Shown here one piece after another: positions 1 through 8,645 of a stretch of 64,000 bases of DNA. Position 1 is the stretch's first letter. Each line of letters opens with the position of its first letter. A model generated the notes under the pieces. It searched no databases. It had not been told where the DNA came from and saw only the letters and a list, made by a program, of their open reading frames with translations. Source of the stretch: Oscillospiraceae bacterium (GTDB lineage: Bacteria; Bacillota; Clostridia; Oscillospirales; Ruminococcaceae); contig JAFSEU010000012.1 in NCBI GenBank assembly GCA_017435565.1, positions 1-64,000 on the forward strand, given 5' to 3'. Position numbers and translations under genes: made by a program.

Positions 1-930
1 ATGATCACAGGTGCTGCTCAGATGGACGGCGCTATCCTCGTAGTTGCTTCTTCTGACGGTCCTATGGCTCAGACAAAGGAGCATATCCTTCTTGCTCGTC
101 AGGTAGGTGTTCCTGCAATCGTTGTATTCATGAACAAGGCTGACCAGGTTGACGACGAAGAGCTTCTCGAACTTGTTGAAATGGATATCAGAGATACACT
201 TTCCAAGTACGAATTCCCTGGAGATGACATCCCCGTTATCAAGGGTTCTGCTCTTCAGGCTCTCGAATGCACAAGCGATGATATCAACGATCCCGCTTAT
301 GCTCCTATCGTTGAGCTCATGAAGAATGTTGACGAATACATTCCTACTCCCGAAAGAAAGTCTGATCTTCCTTTCCTTATGCCTGTTGAAGACGTATTCA
401 CAATCACAGGTCGTGGTACAGTTGCTACAGGTAGAGTAGAGCGTGGTACAGTTAAGGTTGGCGATACAGTTGAAATCGTTGGTCTTAAGGACGAAAGCTC
501 AACAACTGTTGTTACAGGTGTTGAAATGTTCCACAAGCTCGTAGACGTTGCTGAAGCTGGCTTCAACATCGGCGCTCTTCTCCGTGGTGTTGACAGAAAG
601 TCCATCGAAAGAGGACAGGTTCTCTGCAAGCCCGGCTCCATCAAGCCCCACACAAAGTTCAAGGGTCAGGTTTACGTTCTTAAGAAGGAAGAAGGCGGAC
701 GTCATACTCCTTTCTTCAACAACTACAGACCTCAGTTCTACTTCAGAACAACAGACGTTACAGGTGTTGTTACCCTTTGCGATGGCAAGGAAATGTGCAT
801 GCCTGGTGATAACGTAGAGATGGACGTTGAGCTCATCACACCTATCGCTATTGAAGAAGGTCTCCGTTTCGCTATCCGTGAAGGCGGCCGTACAGTAGGT
901 TCCGGTGTTGTTATCAAGATCAACGAATAA
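1..930 (+). CDS. tuf: Elongation factor Tu, 5'-truncated by the window edge
   Basis: EF-Tu carries aminoacyl-tRNA to the ribosome as a GTP complex. The 309 visible residues begin with [15 protein letters not shown], which lies about 90 residues into the family (usually near 395-400 aa). The first ATG is therefore internal, and the P-loop and switch regions lie upstream of the window. Visible are the NKAD guanine-specificity motif (about residues 45-48), domain 2 ([18 protein letters not shown]) and domain 3 ending in [13 protein letters not shown]. Codon use is strongly biased, as expected of a highly expressed gene. It is followed by a clear intrinsic terminator. Identity is certain; only the 5' end is missing. 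Confidence 0.98.
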   Translation: MITGAAQMDGAILVVASSDGPMAQTKEHILLARQVGVPAIVVFMNKADQVDDEELLELVEMDIRDTLSKYEFPGDDIPVIKGSALQALECTSDDINDPAYAPIVELMKNVDEYIPTPERKSDLPFLMPVEDVFTITGRGTVATGRVERGTVKVGDTVEIVGLKDESSTTVVTGVEMFHKLVDVAEAGFNIGALLRGVDRKSIERGQVLCKPGSIKPHTKFKGQVYVLKKEEGGRHTPFFNNYRPQFYFRTTDVTGVVTLCDGKEMCMPGDNVEMDVELITPIAIEEGLRFAIREGGRTVGSGVVIKINE

Positions 931-958
931 TCCGGTTATCTGAATAATAACAATAAAT

Positions 959-992
959 GGCTGCGCAGCTTTGGTGCTGCGTAGCCTTTTTT
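959..992 (+). terminator. Intrinsic terminator after tuf
   Basis: GGCTGCGCAGC pairs with GCTGCGTAGCC (one G-T wobble) around a short loop, followed by six T residues. It lies 29 bases after the tuf stop and closes the tuf transcript. Confidence 0.9.
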
Positions 993-1068
993 GTAAATAT
1001 TACTTGACTTTTCCTGTGTATATGGTAAAATATTATTATTAAAGTTAATTTAATCGGAGGGTGTATTT

Positions 1069-1467
1069 ATGGCAAAAGCTGATTTTGATTATATCTGGAC
1101 TGATAAAAAACGAACTGTTTTCGGGCTGCCGATTTCATTCACACGTTATTATATTACTGATACAAAATTTATTACAAGAGTCGGCTTGCTCAGCGTTGAG
1201 GAAGATGAACTCGATCTTTACAGAGTAACTGATAAAAAGCTTCGTTTAGGTTTTTGGGAAAGACTTTTTAAGTGCGGCACCATAACTCTTAACGCTAAAG
1301 ATACCGATACACCCGTGAAGCTTATCGACAGTGTCAAGCAACCAAGACGTGTTATGGAGCTTATCGACAAGCAGGTAAATGCCCAGCGTGATAAATATCA
1401 TATCAGGGGCAGAGATATGATGGGCATTCACGGTGACGATGATGATTGTGACTGCTCTGTGGAATAA
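1069..1467 (+). CDS. Small bacterial PH-domain protein
   Basis: This 132-residue cytoplasmic protein has the pattern of bacterial PH domains (bPH2/DUF304-like). An early strand segment reads FTRYYITDTKFITRVG, then a middle segment has ELDLYRVTDKKLR, and GTITLNAKDT is followed by a C-terminal helix containing PRRVMELIDKQV. In this superfamily the strand pattern places a hydrophobic or lipid surface near the membrane, but no enzyme activity is known. The end is acidic and Cys-containing (GDDDDCDCSVE). The ribosome site CGGAGGG is about 9 bases before the ATG. A lipoprotein gene starts 7 bases after the stop, so the two are probably co-transcribed. The fold assignment is by pattern only. Confidence 0.65.
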   Translation: MAKADFDYIWTDKKRTVFGLPISFTRYYITDTKFITRVGLLSVEEDELDLYRVTDKKLRLGFWERLFKCGTITLNAKDTDTPVKLIDSVKQPRRVMELIDKQVNAQRDKYHIRGRDMMGIHGDDDDCDCSVE

Positions 1468-1474
1468 ACGGATT

Positions 1475-2035
1475 ATGCATAAAAGTATAATAAGCGTTTT
1501 GTCGTGTTCGCTTGTGCTCAGCGTTGCTCTTTTGTCGTCGTGCTCTGATAAGCTCGATGACAAAAAAGCTGTATTTTCCTATGTTGAAGACAATATTGAA
1601 GGGCTAACAAGCTTTTGCGAAAGCGTTGAGAATACGTCACCTTATTTTGAAAGCATAACTCATACAAATAATCATGCCGTTTCAGAGGCTGATGCTGCTG
1701 AAATAATTGACGGAATGTATGCAGTCGGCAGGATTAACGATTCGCTGTTTTATGAAGAGGTAAGCTACGATTTTGTAGAAGAACCGCTTGCCGAAGGCTT
1801 GATAGATTCAATTACAATGTATGTCGATTATACTTTGTCATACGGTTTCTCCTGCCATTCTGAAGATGGTAAAAGTATCGGCTTTTATTATACCGAATCG
1901 GACAAGCCGCTGTTCTGCGGCAGGGAATATGACTTTGATGAGTCAGAGGGCGGATATAAATACGCTCTTGCGAACGGCAGTGAATATTATACAGAACGAA
2001 TTTGTGAAAACTGGTTTTTTTATCAGATGCAGTAA
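1475..2035 (+). CDS. Predicted lipoprotein of unknown function
   Basis: I chose the ATG at 1475, which starts MHKSIISVLSCSLVLSVALL, because it gives a short positively charged start, a hydrophobic core and a lipobox LSSC (modified Cys near residue 23). A longer in-frame reading from 1433 would bury the signal peptide and overlap the upstream gene. The mature part (about 163 aa) is acidic, with no recognisable enzyme motif. It has aromatic-rich segments (SKPLFCGREYDFDESEGGYKY-like region) that suggest a beta-rich substrate- or partner-binding domain. It is expected to be anchored on the outer face of the membrane. Function is unknown. Confidence 0.7.
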   Translation: MHKSIISVLSCSLVLSVALLSSCSDKLDDKKAVFSYVEDNIEGLTSFCESVENTSPYFESITHTNNHAVSEADAAEIIDGMYAVGRINDSLFYEEVSYDFVEEPLAEGLIDSITMYVDYTLSYGFSCHSEDGKSIGFYYTESDKPLFCGREYDFDESEGGYKYALANGSEYYTERICENWFFYQMQ

Positions 2036-2053
2036 AACTCTGTTTGAGGTAAG

Positions 2054-3136
2054 ATGATTTTGGATTTTTCTTTGAATAATCTCGATAATAGAGATTGTAT
2101 GATATCAATAAAAAATGAGCACCGTCCTATTTTTGTTTACGGAATGGGTAACGGTGCTTTGAAAATTATGCACTTTTTTGAAGAATACGGCATAAAAATT
2201 GCAGGCTTTTTTGCAAGCGATGAATTTGCAAGGGGACATTCCTTTTGCGGCTTTGATGTAAAAAAGCTGTGTGAAATTGAAAGCGAATATGATGATTTTG
2301 TCATAGTGCTTGCCTTTGCCGCGGGATATGATTCTCTCATAACCAAAATCAGAGGGTTGGCATCTAAATATACTCTCTATGCGCCCGACGTTCCGCTGTT
2401 TTTTGAAGGGAAGATGCAGCTTTTCAATTTTGAATATGTGAAAGAAAACTTCGACAAGCTTAAACAAGTATACAATATGCTTGCCGATGAAAAAAGCCGA
2501 CAGATTTTTACCGATGTTATAAACTTTAAAATTACGGGAAATACCGATTATCTTTTTAAAACCGAGTGTGAAACGGGTGAGGAATTTGATATTCTTTCAC
2601 TTTCGGAAGATGAAATCTTTGTCGATTGCGGAGCGTATAAGGGTGATACGGTAAGTGAATTTTTAGAAAACACAAACGGCAGATATTCTCATATTTACGC
2701 CATAGAGCCCGACATCAAGAATTTTAAAAAGCTCAAAGAAAAATTTGATAATACCGATAATACAGAGCTGTTTAATGCTGCTGTATGGTCATGTGATTCT
2801 ACGGTTTGTTTTGATTCAAAATCAGGAAGACAATCATCAATTTCCGAAAGCGGAAAAGAAATTTCAGCATTGAGCGTTGACAGCATTTTGCAAGGTGGAA
2901 AAGTGACATATATAAAATATGACATTGAGGGTGCAGAAAACGAAGGTCTTTTGGGCAGCAGCGAGTCAATAAAGAAACACAAGCCAAAGCTTCTTGTTTC
3001 GCTGTATCACCGAAATGAGGATATATTTGAACTGCCGCTGTATATCCGAAGTCTTAATGCCGATTATAAATTTTATCTGAGACGTAAGCCCTATATTCCT
3101 GCATGGGATACCGTTCTGATATGTATAAACAAATGA
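2054..3136 (+). CDS. FkbM-family SAM-dependent methyltransferase
   Basis: This 360-residue protein has two parts. Residues about 20-110 form a Rossmann-like domain (PIFVYGMGNGALKI) often seen in front of Firmicutes FkbM enzymes. Residues about 175-350 form the methyltransferase, with motif I IFVDCGAYKGDTV, acidic motif II HIYAIEPD, a YIKYDIEGAE motif and the family signature KPKLLVSLYHR. FkbM enzymes O-methylate sugars or other small molecules; the substrate here is not evident. The ATG at 2054 has GAGG only four bases upstream, which is close. It is followed within 15 bases by ppk1, so co-transcription is likely. Confidence 0.85.
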   Translation: MILDFSLNNLDNRDCMISIKNEHRPIFVYGMGNGALKIMHFFEEYGIKIAGFFASDEFARGHSFCGFDVKKLCEIESEYDDFVIVLAFAAGYDSLITKIRGLASKYTLYAPDVPLFFEGKMQLFNFEYVKENFDKLKQVYNMLADEKSRQIFTDVINFKITGNTDYLFKTECETGEEFDILSLSEDEIFVDCGAYKGDTVSEFLENTNGRYSHIYAIEPDIKNFKKLKEKFDNTDNTELFNAAVWSCDSTVCFDSKSGRQSSISESGKEISALSVDSILQGGKVTYIKYDIEGAENEGLLGSSESIKKHKPKLLVSLYHRNEDIFELPLYIRSLNADYKFYLRRKPYIPAWDTVLICINK

Positions 3137-3150
3137 GGAAATGATAAATT

Positions 3151-5310
3151 ATGTCTATTGACTGTTTCGATAACAGAGAGCTTTCGTGGCTTAAATTTAA
3201 TGAAAGGGTGCTCGGTGAAGCTAAGGACAGCTACGTCCCCTTGCTTGAAAGACTTGGGTTTTCAGCAATTTTTCAGAGCAATCTTGACGAGTTTTTTATG
3301 GTCAGAGTAGGTTCGCTTTATGACAAGCTGTTTGTGGGCGAAAACTCTCCCGAGAATAAAACCGGAATGACCGTATCAGAACAGCTTAATGCAATTTTTG
3401 CACGCTGTTCACAGCTTGAAATTGCTCGCTGTAAAGCGTTTGATGAAATTATGCGCCTTCTTGAAAATCACAGTGTAAGGCACGAAAATGTTGAAAAGCT
3501 CGAAGCTGATGATGAAGAGTATCTGCGCTCATTATATGAGAATGATATGCGTTACTTGGTTTCGCCGCTTATTATCGATAAGCGATATCCGTTTCCTTTT
3601 CTTAAAAACAATGAGATTTATGCTGCTTTTCAGCTTGAAGCAAAATCGGGCGTAAAAATTGGGCTTGTGCCTGTGGCAGATGTCAAAAAACGCCTTATTT
3701 TCCTTCCCGAAAAAGGGGAGTTCAGGCATCGCTATGTACTCTCCGAGGACGTGATTTTAAAATTTGCAGGCAGTATTTTTGAAAATTATCGCATCTTAGG
3801 CTCAGCCCTTTTAAGGGTTACACGAAATGCAGATATAAATGCCGATGATGCGCTTTCTGACAGAAGCGCGGATTACCGCGAGGTTATGGAAAAGCTGTTG
3901 AAAAAACGCCGCAAGCTCTGCGCTGTGCGTATGCAGATTAAGGGAAATCTGTCGGTAAATGCGGTTGAATATCTTTGCTCGAAGCTTGAGCTGAAGAAAA
4001 AACAAACGTTTTTTATCAATATGCCGCTTGATCTGTCCTATGTGTATTCCCTTTCCGATACTATAAACGACCCGGCACTTTCATACCCTAAGCTCACACC
4101 GCAGAATCCTGAAATGCTGGATGCGACAAGACCGATTATGCCTCAGATTGAGCAGCATGACGTTCTGCTTCGCTATCCGTTTGAAAGTATAAAGCCTTTC
4201 ATCAAGCTTTTGAATGAAGCTGCGGATGATAAAGACGTTGTTTCTGTTAAAATGACGCTGTACCGCCTTGCCAAAAACAGCTCGATTGTTGAGGCACTTG
4301 CACGCCTTGCCGAAAACGGAAAGAATGTTCTCGTGCTGATAGAACTGCGTGCAAGGTTTGATGAAGCAAATAATATCGATGTTTCAAGAAAATTGCAGGA
4401 AGCAGGATGCACGGTAATATTCGGGCCAAAGGATTTTAAGGTTCATTCAAAGCTGCTGCTGATTACAAAGCAAAGTGAAAACGGCGCAAAATATATTACC
4501 CAAATCGGAACGGGCAACTATAACGAAAAAACCGCCGCAATATATACCGATTTGTCATATATTACAGCAAAGCCTGAAATTGCTCACGAGGCGCAAAAGG
4601 TTTTTGACGCACTTTCGACGCAGGCTCTTCCCGAAAGAAGCGAGCTTTTGCTGGTGGCCCCCTTTGGAATGCAAAGCCGGATAATTGAGCTTATCGACGA
4701 GCAGATTGAAAATGCAAAGCAGGGCAAGGCTGCATATATAGGAGTAAAAATAAATTCGCTGACCGACAAGGTTATCATTGACAGACTGATTCTTGCTTCA
4801 AAGCAGGGTGTAAAAATCGATATGTGCATAAGGGGCATATGCTGTCTGATACCCGGCGTTGAGGGTCAGACAGAGAATATCAGGATAATCAGCATAGTCG
4901 GCAGGTTTTTGGAGCATAGCCGTATATATATTTTCGGCGACTGCGCGGGAAACCGAAAGGTATTCATAAGCTCTGCCGACTTTATGACAAGGAATACCGT
5001 AAGACGTGTTGAAATCGCTGCACCTATATTAGATGCAAACATTGAACAGATGGTTGTCGATATGTTTGAAACAATCTTGAAGGATAACGTTAAGGTTCGT
5101 GAGCTTGGTTCCGATAAGATTTACAGAAAACGTGTTGCCGACGGGATTCCTCTGGATTCGCAGATATATTTTTATACAAAAGCATATGACAAGGCCCTTG
5201 CTCAGGGTCAAAGCAAAAACAGCGATTCGGCTTGCACAGAGAAAAACGGGATTTTTTCAAGGCTAAAGAGTCGTATAAAAAGAAAAAACGAAGAAAAGAA
5301 GGGTAGTTAA
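3151..5310 (+). CDS. ppk1: Polyphosphate kinase 1
   Basis: This enzyme reversibly transfers the gamma phosphate of ATP onto polyphosphate. At 719 residues it has normal family length. It shows the N-terminal signature NRELSWLKFNERVL, the autophosphorylated-His region FKVHSKLLLI (about residues 430-440), and the second conserved His in FLEHSRIYIFG (about residue 590). The tail is Lys/Arg-rich and not conserved. The ribosome site TGAGGAAA precedes the ATG. Two bases separate its stop from the next gene, and the run ppk1-membrane protein-acpS-nnr is tightly packed, suggesting one operon. All catalytic motifs appear intact. Confidence 0.97.
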   Translation: MSIDCFDNRELSWLKFNERVLGEAKDSYVPLLERLGFSAIFQSNLDEFFMVRVGSLYDKLFVGENSPENKTGMTVSEQLNAIFARCSQLEIARCKAFDEIMRLLENHSVRHENVEKLEADDEEYLRSLYENDMRYLVSPLIIDKRYPFPFLKNNEIYAAFQLEAKSGVKIGLVPVADVKKRLIFLPEKGEFRHRYVLSEDVILKFAGSIFENYRILGSALLRVTRNADINADDALSDRSADYREVMEKLLKKRRKLCAVRMQIKGNLSVNAVEYLCSKLELKKKQTFFINMPLDLSYVYSLSDTINDPALSYPKLTPQNPEMLDATRPIMPQIEQHDVLLRYPFESIKPFIKLLNEAADDKDVVSVKMTLYRLAKNSSIVEALARLAENGKNVLVLIELRARFDEANNIDVSRKLQEAGCTVIFGPKDFKVHSKLLLITKQSENGAKYITQIGTGNYNEKTAAIYTDLSYITAKPEIAHEAQKVFDALSTQALPERSELLLVAPFGMQSRIIELIDEQIENAKQGKAAYIGVKINSLTDKVIIDRLILASKQGVKIDMCIRGICCLIPGVEGQTENIRIISIVGRFLEHSRIYIFGDCAGNRKVFISSADFMTRNTVRRVEIAAPILDANIEQMVVDMFETILKDNVKVRELGSDKIYRKRVADGIPLDSQIYFYTKAYDKALAQGQSKNSDSACTEKNGIFSRLKSRIKRKNEEKKGS

Positions 5311-5312
5311 CA

Positions 5313-5846
5313 ATGGAAGATATAACCAATTTTTCTGAACAGCTTGTCATAAGAGAGCTGCAGCCTGCTGATGTTTTCAAGCGTGTAACGATAATTGTCG
5401 GCACAGCGCTTTTGTCGCTTGCACTGTTCTTTTTAGGTGTTGTTTTAACAGGTTGGTTCTTTATATTGTGGATGCTTGGCATTGGTGCAATTTACCTTGG
5501 TTACAGGATATATACATCAACCTACGTCGAGTATGAATATATCGTCACAGGAAATGAACTCGATATCGATAAAATCATTGCTCAGAGAAAGAGGGAAAGG
5601 CTCATTACTGTAAAGCTTTCTAAATTCAAGTCTATTTCCCGCAGTGAGGAATTTGAACCGAGCGATGATGACGCCACCGTTGTTCTGGCATATGGAGAAG
5701 ACAGTGAGGACTGGTGTGCCGAAGTTGAACACGATTCAATCGGTGACGTCAGACTCTGCTTTTCGCCTAATAAAAGAACATTGCTTACGATGAATCAATA
5801 CCTTCCCGCAAAGCTGCGGCTTGATATTGACGAGAGTGAAGAATAA
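5313..5846 (+). CDS. Two-TM membrane protein of unknown function
   Basis: This 177-residue protein has two closely spaced membrane helices (residues about 25-45 and 48-66, in VTIIVGTALLSLALFFLGVV and WFFILWMLGIGAIYLG). A cytoplasmic beta-rich part follows, with VEYEYIVTGNELDIDKI, a pattern recalling PH-like domains. The family is common beside acpS or ppk in Clostridia, but I know of no established function. It sits two bases after ppk1, and its stop overlaps the acpS start (TAATG), implying translational coupling. Confidence 0.7.
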   Translation: MEDITNFSEQLVIRELQPADVFKRVTIIVGTALLSLALFFLGVVLTGWFFILWMLGIGAIYLGYRIYTSTYVEYEYIVTGNELDIDKIIAQRKRERLITVKLSKFKSISRSEEFEPSDDDATVVLAYGEDSEDWCAEVEHDSIGDVRLCFSPNKRTLLTMNQYLPAKLRLDIDESEE

Positions 5847-6196
5847 TGAATGTCGGAATAGATATTATTGAAGTCGAAAGAATCGAAAAAAGCGCTAAAA
5901 GAGAAGCGTTTTTGAAAAAATGCTTCAGCTCCGATGAGATTGAGCTCTTTGAACGCCTTGGATATCCGAGCGATACGATTGCAGGTCGCTTTTGCGTCAA
6001 GGAGGCATTTTCAAAGGCTCTCGGTACGGGTGTGCGCAACTTTGAGCTTTCGGATATTACCACGCTCAATGATGAGCTTGGAGCGCCGTATCTGGTTCTG
6101 AAGGGGAATGCCCAAAAAGCTCTGGGCGACAGACAGACCTGTGTGAGTATCAGTCACACAAAGAATTATGCCACAGCAGTCGTAATAATATATTGA
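5846..6196 (+). CDS. acpS: Holo-[acyl-carrier-protein] synthase
   Basis: AcpS transfers 4'-phosphopantetheine from CoA to the serine of acyl carrier protein, activating fatty acid synthesis. The 116-residue length is typical. The Mg-binding motif GIDIIEVERI lies at residues 4-13 and the second motif FCVKEAFSKALGTG at about 50-63. The C-terminal VSISHTKNYATAVVI strand is also present. It starts inside the stop of the preceding gene (one-base overlap). It is followed 10 bases later by the NAD(P)HX repair gene, the common acpS-nnr pairing in Firmicutes. Confidence 0.97.
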   Translation: MNVGIDIIEVERIEKSAKREAFLKKCFSSDEIELFERLGYPSDTIAGRFCVKEAFSKALGTGVRNFELSDITTLNDELGAPYLVLKGNAQKALGDRQTCVSISHTKNYATAVVIIY

Positions 6197-6206
6197 GGAG
6201 CAGATT

Positions 6207-7706
6207 ATGCTTGTAACTCCACAGCAAATGGCTGTTGCCGAAAATAGGTGCGATGAAACTTCAGTTTCGCTCAGACAGCTTATGGACAATGCTGCGCTTT
6301 CGCTGGCAGACTTTATAGCGGCACACAGCAATTGCAACAGAATACTGTTTCTTTGCGGAAACGGAAATAACGGCGGTGATGGAATAGTTGCCGCAAATAT
6401 TTTAAAAGAAAAGGGTATTGATGCGTCGATTGCACTTTTGTGCGGAAATCCCAAGACAAAGCTTGCCCAAAACGCTTTTGTACGGGCACAGCACAACGGA
6501 GTTGTCGTCATATCCGATTCTGCACCTTTGAAAGCGATGATTTCGGAATGTGACGTTTTGGTTGACTGCGTTTTTGGAACAGGCTTCAGAGGCTCGCTTC
6601 CTGCTGAAATTGCGGATATTTTCGCATACGATACAAATGCGCTCAGAATTTCTGCGGATATTCCTTCGGGAGCAAACGGATTGACAGGTGAAGCAGATAA
6701 AGGTACCTTTGCCGCTGATTATACGCTTACTTTCGGCAGAGTCAAGACGGGGCTTGTAATGTATCCTGCAAGAGAAATGTGCGGTGAAATTATAGTCTGT
6801 GATATAGGCATTCCCGATGAATGCTACCCCTGCGATGAATGCTTTTTTGAAATCGACGAGGAATACGCAAGGCGAATTTTGCCCAAGCGTGCAAAAAATT
6901 CGCACAAGGGCGATTATGGTAAGCTTTTGTGTATTGTCGGCAGTGAAAATATGGTCGGCGCGGCAGCCTTATGCTTAAATTCGGCTTTGCGAAGCGGCGC
7001 TGGCATTGTTAAAGCAGCAGTACCAAAAAGCGTCAGAAATGCGCTTTCTTCATCTGTATACGAAGCGCTCTGGCAGCCTCTTGAGGTCGATAAAAACGGA
7101 TTTATCACCGCTGATAATTTTGATGCGTTGAAAAAATCGGCACAATGTTGTGATGCTGTTGTTATCGGGTGCGGACTCGGCGTTACCGATGACACACGCT
7201 ATATTGTCAGAAATTTGATTGCCGAGCTCGATTGTCCGATAATACTTGATGCCGATGGAATAAACTGCATTGCAGGGTGCATAGATATATTAACAGGAAA
7301 GGACAACATTGTTCTTACGCCGCATCCGGGCGAAGCTGCACGGCTTTTAGATACGTCAATTGCGCAGGTTGCTTCCGACCGCATTGATTGTGCCCGCAAG
7401 CTTGCCTTCAGCGGCTGCTCTGCTGTGCTTAAAAGCGCCTCGGTAATTGTTGCGCAAAATAGCAAATTCGGAATTAATACAGGCGGAAATTCCGGAATGA
7501 GCAAGGGCGGCAGCGGCGATGTGCTTGCCGGCATAATCGGAGCGCTTGCAGCTCAGGGAATGCAGTTGTATGAAGCGGCGGTTTTAGGTGTGTATATACA
7601 TTCTGCGGCGGGTAGACTTGCTTCTGCTGAGCTTTCCGAATATTCCTGTTTGCCTTCGGATATTATCACACGTTTGTCGAGTGTTTTTGCGCAGCTTCAA
7701 AAATAA
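6207..7706 (+). CDS. nnr: Bifunctional NAD(P)H-hydrate epimerase/ADP-dependent dehydratase
   Basis: This 499-residue fusion repairs hydrated NAD(P)H. The N-terminal domain (about 1-215) is the YjeF epimerase with CGNGNNGGDGIVAA and ADIPSGANG. The C-terminal domain (about 225-499) is the ribokinase-like ADP-dependent dehydratase, with LTPHPGEAARLL and the nucleotide/catalytic loop KGGSGDVLAGIIGAL. Both halves keep their signatures, so both activities are expected. The ribosome site TGAGGAG lies just before the ATG. The gene ends the ppk1-acpS operon and is followed by a terminator. Confidence 0.96.
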   Translation: MLVTPQQMAVAENRCDETSVSLRQLMDNAALSLADFIAAHSNCNRILFLCGNGNNGGDGIVAANILKEKGIDASIALLCGNPKTKLAQNAFVRAQHNGVVVISDSAPLKAMISECDVLVDCVFGTGFRGSLPAEIADIFAYDTNALRISADIPSGANGLTGEADKGTFAADYTLTFGRVKTGLVMYPAREMCGEIIVCDIGIPDECYPCDECFFEIDEEYARRILPKRAKNSHKGDYGKLLCIVGSENMVGAAALCLNSALRSGAGIVKAAVPKSVRNALSSSVYEALWQPLEVDKNGFITADNFDALKKSAQCCDAVVIGCGLGVTDDTRYIVRNLIAELDCPIILDADGINCIAGCIDILTGKDNIVLTPHPGEAARLLDTSIAQVASDRIDCARKLAFSGCSAVLKSASVIVAQNSKFGINTGGNSGMSKGGSGDVLAGIIGALAAQGMQLYEAAVLGVYIHSAAGRLASAELSEYSCLPSDIITRLSSVFAQLQK

Positions 7707-7734
7707 CAGAACTTAAAATCAAAGGAATTAAAAC

Positions 7735-7770
7735 AATACTCTAAGCATTAAACGCTTCGGAGTATTTTTT
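7735..7770 (+). terminator. Intrinsic terminator after nnr
   Basis: AATACTC plus AAGC pairs with GCTT plus GAGTATT, with a small internal mismatch. The stem runs into a T-rich tract, closing the ppk1-acpS-nnr transcript. Confidence 0.8.
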
Positions 7771-7800
7771 ATTTTATGTTTTGTTAGGAGATATCAGTCT

Positions 7801-8436
7801 ATGAAAAAAGCAATTGTTTCGATTGTGCTGGTTATTACCGTAGTCATTTTCACAGCCTGCGGCGGCACAAAAAAGAATCTTTCAAAGCCAACCCCTGTTC
7901 CCGTTTTTTCCTGCAGCGCGTCCATTGCATATGACGATTTCAGCGCTGTAGCTTCGGTCGAACGTTACGGTGACGGTGTGTGGAGTGCTGAGTTTTCCGA
8001 GCCTTCGACTCTTTCCGGAGTTCGGCTTGATTTTTCAGACGGCGAGGTGACAGCATCATATAAGGGTTTGAGCTTTTCCGTCCCTAAGGATGCTGTTCCC
8101 GTAAAAGCTCTGATAAGCAGCCTTATTGAAGTATTTGATGAATCCTTGAAATCAGATTCACTTCAGGGTGTTGCAGAAGATGGAAGAATTACTGTTTCAG
8201 GTTCGCTTTCGCAGGGGGACTATTCAATCGTGTTTGATGAAAAGTCGGGAAATCTTTTAAGCTTTGAGATGCCCGGTTCGGGTCTTAAGATGGTGTTTTC
8301 GGATTTTAGTGCAAACGCCTCACAAATGACGACAACAACATCAGTTACAGACGTCACAATTCAAACAACAGCCGCTGATTCGACTGCACAGGAAAACACC
8401 GAAACTACGTCGGTTTTACAAACATCTGTGTCGTGA
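7801..8436 (+). CDS. Predicted lipoprotein with Thr-rich tail
   Basis: This 211-residue protein has a signal peptide (MKKAIVSIVLVITVVIF) ending in the lipobox FTAC, with the modified Cys at about residue 20. The mature part alternates hydrophobic and polar stretches like a beta-barrel or lipocalin-like fold (YDDFSAVASVERYGDGVWSAEF, then KSGNLLSFEMPGSGLKMVFSDF near the end). It resembles small clostridial lipoproteins of unknown role. The last 40 residues are a low-complexity Thr/Ser tail, unusual for a lipoprotein C-terminus. AGGAG at 7786-7790 precedes the ATG. Function unknown. Confidence 0.7.
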   Translation: MKKAIVSIVLVITVVIFTACGGTKKNLSKPTPVPVFSCSASIAYDDFSAVASVERYGDGVWSAEFSEPSTLSGVRLDFSDGEVTASYKGLSFSVPKDAVPVKALISSLIEVFDESLKSDSLQGVAEDGRITVSGSLSQGDYSIVFDEKSGNLLSFEMPGSGLKMVFSDFSANASQMTTTTSVTDVTIQTTAADSTAQENTETTSVLQTSVS

Positions 8437-8447
8437 ATAAAAAAAGC

Positions 8448-8476
8448 GTGACAAATAGTGTAAAGTGTGATAGAAT
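8448..8476 (+). promoter_or_regulatory. Sigma-A-type promoter upstream of the patatin gene
   Basis: The -35 box GTGACA (8448-8453), an exactly 17-base spacer and the -10 box TAGAAT (8471-8476) form a promoter. It places transcription start near 8483, leaving a leader of about 160 bases before the patatin ATG. Confidence 0.65.
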
Positions 8477-8490
8477 ATATTTGTTGCAGA

Positions 8491-8590
8491 TATAATCACA
8501 GAGAATTTACCGGGCTTAGTTGTAGGCGGCTGGGAATATAATTCCATTCGGTATGAGTACAATTTCTAACCGAATATCAGCAAGATTATA
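8491..8590 (+). ncRNA. Candidate structured leader RNA, family not recognised
   Basis: TATAATC (8491-8497) pairs exactly with GATTATA (8584-8590) and encloses further helices. GGAAT/ATTCC (8533-8545) forms a small hairpin, and ATTCGGT/ACCGAAT (8546-8575) forms a perfect 7-bp stem. A separate hairpin CTCTGC/GCAGAG (8597-8617) lies just before the ribosome site. The closed multi-branch layout resembles a riboswitch aptamer, but I could not match it to purine, TPP, ZTP, c-di-GMP, Mn, preQ1 or T-box consensus sequences. It may be a new cis-regulatory RNA or chance pairing in AT-rich DNA. Confidence 0.4.
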
Positions 8591-8645
8591 ACTTGCCTCT
8601 GCTTGTTAAAGGCAGAGCTTTGAAAAAGAAAAGGGGATTGTAAAA

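Noticed and set aside
8546..8575. Hairpin resembling a group II intron domain V (CGGTATGAG...ACCG)
   Set aside because: It lacks the AGC triad and bulge of domain V, and no intron-encoded reverse transcriptase or other intron domains lie nearby. The stem is better seen as part of the leader.
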